This document shows positions 1 to 5,511 of a DNA stretch of 5,511 nt, piece after piece. The translations under genes were made by a program, and so were the position numbers. The stretch comes from Microbacteriaceae bacterium (GTDB lineage Bacteria > Actinomycetota > Actinomycetes > Actinomycetales > Microbacteriaceae): positions 1 to 5,511 of the forward strand of contig JAODAY010000249.1 of assembly GCA_025463665.1 (NCBI GenBank), read 5' to 3'. The notes beneath the pieces were generated by a model, which had not been told where the DNA came from, searched no databases, and saw nothing but the letters and a program-made list of their open reading frames with translations. The stretch's first letter is position 1. Each line of letters opens with the position of its first letter.

Positions 1-9
1 ACGCTCGCT

Positions 10-1425
10 CTAGCCCGCGTCTTCCGGCGCGACCCGCGGCGGCCTGTTCCCTTCGAGCGGCCGCCGGGTGCCGACAGTGTCACGCACCGGATTCTGGATG
101 CCGACGATCGAGACGATGCCGCCCGCGATGAGCAGCGCGCCGGTGACGACGAGGCCGCGGTGGAACGAGTCGACGGTGAGGTCGCCGCCGAGGATGACAC
201 CGAGCAGGGCGATGGCGATAAGCCCGGCGATGCGCGAGACGGCGTTGTTGATCGCGGAACCGATGCCCGAGCGCTCGACCGGGATGGAGCCGAGAATCGC
301 CGAGGTGAGCGGTGCGACGGTCACGGTGAGGCCGAGCGCGAAGAGCAGAACGCCGGGCAGCACCTCGGTGAGATAGTTGGCGTCCTCGCCGATGCCCAGC
401 ATGAGGAGGTAGCCGATGCCGCCGATGATCGGCCCGAGACCCATGAGCAGCCGCGGACCGAAGCGGCCGGCGAGAGCGCCGAAATACGACGACAGCAGGA
501 TGCTGACGAGCGTGACCGGCAGCATCGCGAGACCGGCCGCGGTCGCCGAGTACCCGGCGACCTGCTGCAGGAACACGGCGAGGAGGAAGCCGCCGAGCGA
601 GAGGGCGGCGTAGACGAGGGTCGTCGCGACGTTGCCGACCGAGAAGTTGCGCACCGCGAAAAGCTCGAGGGGCAGCATGGGGTGCTCGGTCGTGCGCTGC
701 CGGAGCAGAAAGACCGTGAAGCACACGACCCCGATCGCCATCGGCAGGTAGATGGCGGGGTGGTTCCACCCCAGGTTGGCCTGTTCGATGAGCGCGAAGA
801 CGGGTCCGCCCAGGCCGACAACGCCGAGCAGGGCGCCCGCCCAGTCGATGCGCGCGCCGTGCGGACGCACGTTCTTCTGCCCGAGCCTGGCGATGAGCAC
901 GAGTGTCACCGCGATCGGCACCGTGTTGATGGCGAACACGAGTCGCCAGCTCAGGTAGTCGACGAAGAGGCCCCCGAGCAGCGGACCGATGAGGAAGGCG
1001 GCGCTGGTCCAGCCGGTCCAGGTGCCGATCGCTTTCGCCTGTGCGGCACCGCTGAAGGTGGAGATGATCAGCGCGAGCGAGCTCGGCACGAGGAGCGCGC
1101 CCGCGATGCCCTGCGCCCCGCGCATCACGACGAGCAGTTCGGCCGTGGGGGCGATCGCGATGAGCACGGAGGTTGCCGCGAAGCCGTAGAGCCCCGCCCG
1201 CAGCACCAGCATGCGGCCGAAGGCGTCGGAGAGCGAGCCCGCGAGCAGGATGAGGGTACCCAGTGTGATGAGGTAGGCGTCGACGACCCACTGCTGCACG
1301 GTGAGGCCGCCCCCGAGTTCCGCACTGATGGCGGGCAGGGCGACGTTGGTGACGGAACCGTCGAGGAAGGTGACGAAAGAGGCGAGCACGGCAATCGTGA
1401 GGACGAGTCGGTGGTCGCGTGTCAT
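10..1425 (-). CDS. MFS transporter, DHA2 (EmrB/QacA-like) family, 14 TM
   Basis: Predicted proton-driven inner-membrane exporter of drugs or other small amphiphilic compounds. From the ATG at 1425 it is 471 aa, a normal DHA2 length. Numbered from the upstream GTG at 1440, I count about 14 hydrophobic segments, near residues 11-27, 50-68, 78-97, 102-126, 138-158, 164-185, 200-218, 229-246, 269-291, 300-320, 331-350, 359-385, 403-419 and 427-447. Family motifs are visible: LDGSVTNVALP in TM1 (motif D1), GSLSDAFGRM after TM2 (motif A), RGAQG in TM4 (motif B) and GPLLGG in TM5 (motif C). A polar tail of about 25 residues ends the protein. The start is uncertain. ATG 1425 has GGAG only 2 nt upstream, while GTG 1440 and TTG 1437 lie 3 and 6 nt after AAGG (1444-1447). 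I chose the ATG because family members usually begin about 10 residues before TM1. It is the last gene of the operon, 27 nt (12 from the GTG) after the lipase-like gene. The substrate cannot be read from sequence. Confidence 0.93.
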   Translation of the reverse strand: MTRDHRLVLTIAVLASFVTFLDGSVTNVALPAISAELGGGLTVQQWVVDAYLITLGTLILLAGSLSDAFGRMLVLRAGLYGFAATSVLIAIAPTAELLVVMRGAQGIAGALLVPSSLALIISTFSGAAQAKAIGTWTGWTSAAFLIGPLLGGLFVDYLSWRLVFAINTVPIAVTLVLIARLGQKNVRPHGARIDWAGALLGVVGLGGPVFALIEQANLGWNHPAIYLPMAIGVVCFTVFLLRQRTTEHPMLPLELFAVRNFSVGNVATTLVYAALSLGGFLLAVFLQQVAGYSATAAGLAMLPVTLVSILLSSYFGALAGRFGPRLLMGLGPIIGGIGYLLMLGIGEDANYLTEVLPGVLLFALGLTVTVAPLTSAILGSIPVERSGIGSAINNAVSRIAGLIAIALLGVILGGDLTVDSFHRGLVVTGALLIAGGIVSIVGIQNPVRDTVGTRRPLEGNRPPRVAPEDAG

Positions 1426-1452
1426 GTCTCCAGTCAACACCCGCCTTGCTCG

Positions 1453-2121
1453 TTACGCCGACTGTTGGCGGGCGGCCGACTCCACTTCGGCGAGAACCGC
1501 CGCGTCGGCCAGGATGCGGAAGTGGCCGCTCACCGGCATGCGCAGGTTCGTGGCGCCGGCGAGCGCGCTGCCTCCCGGAATGTGCGGGTCGAACGCGCCG
1601 AAAATCGATACGATCCTGGAATTGACCTCGGCGTTGGCCCCGAGCATTGCGAGGGTGGTCTCGGTCGGCATGAATGCGCGCAGTGTGCGGCCGGGCAGGA
1701 ACCTCGCGTACGACGAGCCGTTGAACGGGGTCGCGATCGCGACCATGCGGTCGATGCGTCCCGCCCGATCGTTGACGAGCATCATGTGCTTGCCGATGAG
1801 GCCGCCCTTGCTGTGGGCCACGATCGTGACGTTGTGCAGGTCGTGGTCGTCGAGGTAGCGCTGGGCCACCTCCGCGGCATCCGACACAGCCGTGCGGTTG
1901 TACCCGAGCGGTTCGACCACGTGGATCGGGTGACCGGCCGCCGCGAGGCGCAGAGCGACGGGACGCATGAACTGCCAGCGCTCGTAGACTCCCGGGATGA
2001 GCAGCACCGGGCCCGCCTCGCCCTCGTGACTCGGCGGCAGCCCGCGCCCGAGGAGGATGACGGCCTGCACGCGCACGGCGTATACGTAGTCGAGCAGCCA
2101 GGCCCAGGCGCGAGCGATCAT
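1453..2121 (-). CDS. Small lipase-like alpha/beta hydrolase (EstA/PGAP1-like nucleophile elbow)
   Basis: Predicted serine esterase or lipase of 222 aa. A plausible full catalytic triad is visible: Ser104 in the nucleophile elbow AHSKGG, Asp178 in GAFDPHIPGG, and His200 in VSGHFRIL. The segment LLIPGVYERWQ (about 40-50) fits the strand and oxyanion loop seen in secreted-lipase-type hydrolases of the COG1075 kind. A hydrophobic N-terminal helix (about 4-25, rich in W, Y, L and V but interrupted by Asp11 and Arg17) could lie against the membrane; it is not a convincing signal peptide. An open frame runs upstream to 2700, but its translation there is Arg/Pro-rich antisense-like noise over the preceding gene, so the start is the ATG at 2121. 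That ATG overlaps the upstream stop as ATGA and has GAAGG (2125-2129) 3 nt before it, which argues for translational coupling. The stop is TAA. There is no large lid insertion, so small or soluble esters are plausible, but the substrate is unknown. Confidence 0.9.
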   Translation of the reverse strand: MIARAWAWLLDYVYAVRVQAVILLGRGLPPSHEGEAGPVLLIPGVYERWQFMRPVALRLAAAGHPIHVVEPLGYNRTAVSDAAEVAQRYLDDHDLHNVTIVAHSKGGLIGKHMMLVNDRAGRIDRMVAIATPFNGSSYARFLPGRTLRAFMPTETTLAMLGANAEVNSRIVSIFGAFDPHIPGGSALAGATNLRMPVSGHFRILADAAVLAEVESAARQQSA

Positions 2122-2927
2122 GCGCCTTCGCCGTGTTCGAGGATGAGGTCGCGGATGGCCCTCGGGTCGGTGTACATGATCACGTGCGGGCCGCCGACGA
2201 CGGCGAGGGTGCCGCGCGGCAGGAGATTCGCGACTCGTCCGGCCCACTCGATCGGCACGACGGGGTCTTTGCGGCCGACGACCACGAGCGTGCGGGTCGG
2301 GATGCCGGGGAGGCGGTCCTCGATGTGGTCGTCCATCATGTGCGGCAGCTGCTTGAGATAGTAGGCAGGTCCGCAGCGGAAGATGTAGTCGGTCATCACG
2401 ACGGCGTTCGAGCGCACCGGCTCGACGAACAGGTCGCGGCCGAGGTTGAACGCCTGGCGCCAGACGCGGCGCTCGGCCGGATTGATGGTCGGTGCCAGGA
2501 GCACGAGTTGGTCGCTCAATCGCGGGCGCCCCGCGGCGAGTGCCGTGACGACCTGGCACCCCATCGAATGCCCGACGAGCACGGGGTTGTCGATGCCGTT
2601 CGCGTCGAGGAATCGGCCGAGGATAGCGGCGTGGCCGTCGATCGAGACGTCGCGGCCGGGCTTCGGCGCCGAGCCGTATCCGGGAAGGTCGATGACCCAC
2701 ACCGTGCCGGTCGTCGCGAGCTCGGCAGCGAGCGGGTGGTAGTACCTGGAGGACACCCCGATGCCGTGGACGAGCACGTAGTCGCGCCCACCGACCGGTC
2801 CGCCGAAGCGCTTGACGACGATGTCGAGGTCGTCGAGGGTGGCGCGGGATTCGACGAAGGCGGCTCCGTGGGTGCGGCGTTCACGGCCCTCGGTGGTGGG
2901 AGTGTTGAGGGCGGGGCTGTTCGGCAT
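2118..2927 (-). CDS. Alpha/beta-fold hydrolase (HGxG / GHSMG type)
   Basis: Predicted cytoplasmic alpha/beta hydrolase of 269 aa, the usual size for the fold. In order: a polar, probably disordered N-terminus (1-30); first core strands about 33-53; oxyanion loop VHGIG (H54-G57); a conserved DLPGYG turn (80-85); nucleophile Ser121 in GHSMGC; a helical cap about 148-205; acid Asp221 in GRKDPVVP; and base His248 in GGPHVIMY. The triad is complete, so hydrolase activity is likely. The motifs resemble the broad family of lactonase, C-C hydrolase and haloperoxidase-like enzymes, and I cannot choose among these. ATG 2927 is the only plausible start upstream of the core. No Shine-Dalgarno precedes it, but a TAGACT box ends 6 nt before it, suggesting a leaderless mRNA. 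It is the first gene of the operon and overlaps the next gene by 4 nt (ATGA). Confidence 0.93.
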   Translation of the reverse strand: MPNSPALNTPTTEGRERRTHGAAFVESRATLDDLDIVVKRFGGPVGGRDYVLVHGIGVSSRYYHPLAAELATTGTVWVIDLPGYGSAPKPGRDVSIDGHAAILGRFLDANGIDNPVLVGHSMGCQVVTALAAGRPRLSDQLVLLAPTINPAERRVWRQAFNLGRDLFVEPVRSNAVVMTDYIFRCGPAYYLKQLPHMMDDHIEDRLPGIPTRTLVVVGRKDPVVPIEWAGRVANLLPRGTLAVVGGPHVIMYTDPRAIRDLILEHGEGA

Positions 2928-2933
2928 CGCGCC

Positions 2934-2939
2934 AGTCTA
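2934..2939 (-). promoter_or_regulatory. Putative -10 box of the hydrolase-hydrolase-MFS operon (leaderless)
   Basis: On the minus strand the hexamer TAGACT matches the actinobacterial TANNNT -10 pattern. It is followed by six bases (GGCGCG) and then directly by the ATG at 2927. Actinobacterial transcription usually starts 6-7 nt after the -10 box, so the predicted start coincides with the A of the ATG or the base before it. No convincing -35 box is seen at 16-18 bp; the region holds A/T-rich inverted-repeat sequence instead. The absence of a ribosome binding site agrees with a leaderless transcript. Confidence 0.55.
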
Positions 2940-2940
2940 C

Positions 2941-2959
2941 TTTTCGTAAGTTCCGAAAA
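2941..2959. promoter_or_regulatory. Inverted repeat in the divergent promoter region, candidate operator
   Basis: Perfect 6-bp arms TTTTCG (2941-2946) and CGAAAA (2954-2959) are separated by 7 bp. The repeat lies directly upstream of the putative operon -10 box, where the spacer and -35 would be, and also upstream of the oxidase gene. It is an A/T-rich island in very GC-rich DNA. The position suits a repressor or activator site for one or both divergent genes. No T-run or strong G/C stem supports a terminator. Confidence 0.4.
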
Positions 2960-2969
2960 CGGTGGAACT
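2949..2969. repeat. Second, overlapping inverted repeat in the divergent promoter region
   Basis: Perfect 6-bp arms AGTTCC (2949-2954) and GGAACT (2964-2969) have a 9-bp spacer. This repeat shares bases 2949-2959 with the TTTTCG/CGAAAA repeat, so the two symmetries cannot form stem-loops at the same time. A further GAACT at 2975-2979 repeats the right arm core. It could be a second half of a regulator-binding region or chance symmetry. Confidence 0.3.
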
Positions 2970-3002
2970 GCGCAGAACTCGACCTGGGGCAGAATGGGGC
3001 CA

Positions 3003-4289
3003 ATGGCTTCCTCACCCCGCACCGATCAGGTCCCGACCGGCCCAACGGGCGAAAATTGGGCACGCAATCACCGCTATCAGTCGGCGACCCTGTTGCGCCC
3101 CACGAGCCTCGCAGAGTTGCAGGAGGTTGTCGCGGTCTCGCCGACCATCCGCGCGCTCGGAAGCAGGCACTCGTTCAACGACCTCGCGGACTCGCGCGGC
3201 AGCCTCGTGAGTCTCGATTCGCTGCCCGCCGAGATCTCGATCGACGAGTCGCGCCGCACGGTGACAGCCGCCGCCGGGCTCCGTTACGGCGACCTGGCGT
3301 CCGTCTTGCAGGACAGGGGCTGGGCCCTGCACAACCTCGCCTCACTCCCCCACATCTCCCTCGCCGGAGCGACCGCGACCGGCACCCACGGCTCGGGCGA
3401 CACCAACGGCACCCTCGCGGCAGCCGTCGCGGGCATCGAGCTGGTCGGGGCGGACGGCGAGCTGTTGCGTCTCGCCCGCGGCGACGCCGACTTCGACGGG
3501 GCCGTCGTGTCGCTCGGTGCGCTCGGCGTTCTCACGAGCGTCACGATCGACATCCAGCCCAGCTTCCAGGTTCGGCAGGACCTCTTTGACGGCCTGCCCT
3601 GGTCGACCTTCCTGTCGAACTTCGACGCGATCACCTCGAGTGCCTACAGCGTGAGCATCTTCACCGACTGGCTCGGCGACACGATCGGGACCTCATGGCT
3701 CAAAAGCCGGCTTCTGGATGCCGCGCCCCCCGAGGAGTTCTTCGGGGCCACGCGCCACGTCGTGGGCCGCCACATGCTGCCCGACGCGCCCGCGTCGAAC
3801 ACGACGACGCAGGGCGGCGTCGCGGGCCCGTGGAACGAGCGGCTCGCGCACTTCAAGCTCGGTTTCACCCCGTCGATCGGCGACGAGATCCAGTCGGAGT
3901 ACCTCGTGCCTCGCGCGAACGCGGTCGCGGCGATCGAGGCGATGCGCACACTCGGCTCCCGCATCGCACCGCTGCTGCTCATCACCGAGTTGCGCACCAT
4001 GTGCGCCGACACGCTATGGCTGAGCGGCGCGGAGGGAACGGACGCCGTCGGCATCCACTTCACCTGGAAGCCGCTGGCTAGGGAAGTCGCGTCGATCCTT
4101 CCCGACATCGAGGCCCTCCTGCTGCCGCTCGGCGCCCGCCCGCACTGGGGCAAGGCGTTCGCCGCGACGCGCGCCGACCTCGAACCGCTCTACCCGCGCA
4201 TGGCCGACTTCCGCGCACTCGCGTCGAGGATGGACCCGGAGGGCAAGTTCCGCAACGAGTACCTCGAGCGGTGCGTGTTCGGCGGCTGA
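3003..4289 (+). CDS. aldO: FAD-dependent alditol oxidase-like flavoprotein
   Basis: Predicted cytosolic flavoenzyme oxidising a sugar alcohol such as xylitol or sorbitol at C1 to the aldose, with O2 reduced to H2O2. At 428 aa it is close to the Streptomyces coelicolor AldO length (about 418 from memory). The N-terminal FAD-binding (PCMH) domain, about 20-190, contains ALGSRHSFN, where His56 matches the histidine that carries covalent FAD, and NLASLPHIS followed by TGTHGSG. The C-terminal substrate domain, about 190-428, keeps the positions I recall as catalytic: Ser114, Glu329 and Arg331 in ELRT, His352 and Thr354 in HFTW, and Lys384 in RPHWGK. The protein ends with the DPEGKFRNEY motif typical of the aldonolactone oxidase family. 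The start is either ATG 3003 or the in-frame ATG 2994; each follows GGGG at 3-4 nt, so the choice is weak. The frame stays open back to 2133, but that part is antisense to the hydrolase. It is transcribed divergently from the operon. A sugar-lactone oxidase is the main alternative. Confidence 0.88.
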   Translation: MASSPRTDQVPTGPTGENWARNHRYQSATLLRPTSLAELQEVVAVSPTIRALGSRHSFNDLADSRGSLVSLDSLPAEISIDESRRTVTAAAGLRYGDLASVLQDRGWALHNLASLPHISLAGATATGTHGSGDTNGTLAAAVAGIELVGADGELLRLARGDADFDGAVVSLGALGVLTSVTIDIQPSFQVRQDLFDGLPWSTFLSNFDAITSSAYSVSIFTDWLGDTIGTSWLKSRLLDAAPPEEFFGATRHVVGRHMLPDAPASNTTTQGGVAGPWNERLAHFKLGFTPSIGDEIQSEYLVPRANAVAAIEAMRTLGSRIAPLLLITELRTMCADTLWLSGAEGTDAVGIHFTWKPLAREVASILPDIEALLLPLGARPHWGKAFAATRADLEPLYPRMADFRALASRMDPEGKFRNEYLERCVFGG

Positions 4290-4295
4290 GAGCGG

Positions 4296-5511
4296 TCAGA
4301 CCGTCTGGAGCATCCCGAAGTCGGTGACCGTGACGACGGCAACTCCGAGTTCCGCCGACTCGGCGAGGTCGACGGTCGCGCTGATCCCCCAGTCGTGGTC
4401 GGCCGCGGGGTCGGCGATGATCTGGCGCACCTTCCATTCGGCCGGCCCCTCCTCGACAATGATCATCGCGGAGCTGCGCGCGTCGGCGTCGGTGCCGATG
4501 TAGTCGTGCACCTCGTAGTAGGCGTCGAGCGCGTCCGCCCACTTTCCCGGCCCGAAGCCCCGGGGTGCATCGAGCACGCCGAGCTCCTCGAAGGCATCGA
4601 GCGCGGCGAGCTGCACGCGGCGGAACATCTCGTTGCGCACGAGCACCCGGAAGGCCCGCGGGTTGGTGAGGATCGAGGGTGGCGGCGGTGGCAGCACTGG
4701 CTTCTCCCCTGGCGCCACGGGATTGGTCATGCGCTCCCACTCGTCGACGAGGCTCGAGTCGACCTGCCGCACGAGTTCGCCGAGCCACTCGATGAGGTCG
4801 AGGAGTTCCTCGGTCTTCGCCTCGTCGGGCACCGTCTGGCGCACCGCGCGGTAGGCGTCGGAGAGGTAGCGCAGCACGAGCCCCTCGCTGCGGGCGAGCT
4901 TGTAATAGCCCACGTAGTCGGCGAAGGTCATCGCGCGCTCGTACATGTCGCGCACGACCGACTTCGGGCTCAGCTCGAAGTCGCCGATCCAGGGCTGCGA
5001 AGCGGAGTAGGTCGCGAAGGCCTCCCCCAGCAACCCGGCGAGGGGCTGCGGGTGCGTGACGTCCTCGAGCAGCTCCATGCGCTGGTCGTACTCGATGCCC
5101 TCCGCCTTCATCGACGCCACGGCCTCGCCCCTCGCGAGGAACTGCTGCTGCGACAGGATCGGCCGCGGGTCGTCGAGCGTCGACTCGACCACCGAGACCA
5201 TGTCGAGGGCGTAGGTGGGCGACTCGGGTTCCAGCAGCTCGAACACGGCGAGCGCGAACGGCGACAGCGGCTGGTTGAGCGCGAAGTTCGGCTGCAGGTC
5301 GACGGTGAGGCGGATGCGGTCGGGCCCGCCGTGCGGGTCGGCGTGCTGCTCGACGACGCCCGCGGTCCGCAGCGTGCGGTAGATCGCGAGCGCCCGCCGC
5401 TCGAGCGCGAGCTGCGACCGCCACGGCTCGTGCGAGGAGGCGATGAGCTCACGCATCTCGGCGAACGCGTCGCCGCCGCGGCCGATGACGTTGAGCAGCA
5501 TCGAGTGGCTC
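4296..5511 (-). CDS. C-terminal part of DEAD/DEAH-box helicase with DUF3516 region (partial at the window edge)
   Basis: About 404 C-terminal residues are visible. The frame runs through the right edge (Ser-His-Ser precedes the first Met at 5501), so that Met is internal and the gene begins outside. The first 30 residues, with S-H-S-M-L-L-N-V and GGDAFAEMRELI, resemble the segment after the RecA-like core in Ski2/Mtr4-like superfamily II helicases. The rest matches my recollection of DUF3516, which is found fused to such helicases in Actinobacteria. Counting from the Met at 5501, visible marks are SPKSVVRDMYERAMTFADYV (about 178-197), a helical stretch LLDLIEWLGELV (233-244), a pentaproline at 271-275, and a C-terminal mixed alpha/beta block with WKVRQIIADP and DHDWGISATVDLA (356-380). 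RNA or DNA unwinding is the expected activity of the whole protein, but the ATPase motifs are not in this window. It ends TGA, 6 bp from the convergent oxidase stop. Confidence 0.82.
   Translation of the reverse strand, partial: SHSMLLNVIGRGGDAFAEMRELIASSHEPWRSQLALERRALAIYRTLRTAGVVEQHADPHGGPDRIRLTVDLQPNFALNQPLSPFALAVFELLEPESPTYALDMVSVVESTLDDPRPILSQQQFLARGEAVASMKAEGIEYDQRMELLEDVTHPQPLAGLLGEAFATYSASQPWIGDFELSPKSVVRDMYERAMTFADYVGYYKLARSEGLVLRYLSDAYRAVRQTVPDEAKTEELLDLIEWLGELVRQVDSSLVDEWERMTNPVAPGEKPVLPPPPPSILTNPRAFRVLVRNEMFRRVQLAALDAFEELGVLDAPRGFGPGKWADALDAYYEVHDYIGTDADARSSAMIIVEEGPAEWKVRQIIADPAADHDWGISATVDLAESAELGVAVVTVTDFGMLQTV

Noticed and set aside
1456..1470. Small inverted repeat (CGCC/GGCG, loop about 7 nt) at the end of the lipase-like gene, considered as a terminator
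   Set aside because: The stem is only 4-5 bp with no following T-run, it lies inside the coding end, and the next operon gene starts within 30 nt.
160..2361. Unbroken 733-codon plus-strand frame opposite the operon
   Set aside because: Its translation is low-complexity and dominated by Arg, Glu, Asp, Ala and Gly. It spans three well-supported minus-strand genes. High-GC genes commonly leave such open antisense frames.
2122..2700. N-terminal extension of the lipase-like gene
   Set aside because: The translation is Arg/Pro/His-rich shadow sequence in another frame of the upstream hydrolase. The coupled ATGA start at 2121 with GAAGG is far more convincing.
2938..2952. TACTTT (2938-2943) or TAAGTT (2947-2952) as the -10 box of the oxidase gene on the plus strand
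   Set aside because: Both fit TANNNT, but neither has a recognisable -35 at the right distance, and they overlap the inverted repeat. I could not choose one with enough support to list it.
2133..3002. N-terminal extension of the oxidase frame
   Set aside because: The frame is open but antisense to the GHSMG hydrolase and has no oxidase-family features. Homology begins just after the ATG at 3003.
3077..4153. Minus-strand and other-frame open frames inside the oxidase gene
   Set aside because: They are Ser/Pro/Arg-rich shadows without domain features, fully covered by the strongly supported oxidase frame.

Overview
This is a GC-rich window, dense with genes, that looks chromosomal and actinobacterial. 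Three things point that way: strong G/C bias at third codon positions, a protein of the DUF3516-type helicase family (known to me mainly from Actinobacteria), and an alditol-oxidase-like flavoenzyme closest in remembered motifs to the Streptomyces AldO family. The spacing and style, with short intergenic gaps and an apparently leaderless gene, would suit a member of Microbacteriaceae or a relative. The family-level assignment is inference only.

Layout. (1) On the minus strand, reading from about 2927 down to 10, there is a compact three-gene operon. It holds an alpha/beta-fold hydrolase of 269 aa, a second, shorter lipase-like alpha/beta hydrolase of 222 aa whose ATG overlaps the previous stop (ATGA), and a 14-TM DHA2-family MFS drug/solute exporter. 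(2) A 75-bp divergent intergenic region (2928-3002) carries a good actinobacterial -10 box for the operon, placed so that transcription should begin at or next to the ATG, plus two overlapping inverted repeats that could be an operator. (3) On the plus strand, 3003-4289 encodes an FAD-dependent alditol oxidase-like protein with all recognised active-site positions present. (4) On the minus strand, 4296-5511 is the C-terminal part of a DEAD/DEAH-box (Ski2/Mtr4-like) helicase with a DUF3516 region. It converges on the oxidase gene with only 6 bp between the two stop codons, and its N-terminal helicase core lies beyond the right edge.

How the genes may work together. The hydrolase-hydrolase-MFS operon looks like a unit that hydrolyses an ester or lipid-like compound and exports a product or toxicant. 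The oxidase is divergently transcribed and shares the control region, so co-regulation is possible, but nothing in the sequence proves a shared substrate. The helicase is probably an unrelated housekeeping neighbour. I see no mobile element, CRISPR array, RNA gene or riboswitch, and no clear case for a new defence or biosynthetic system. The most informative points are the control region and the coupled hydrolase pair.
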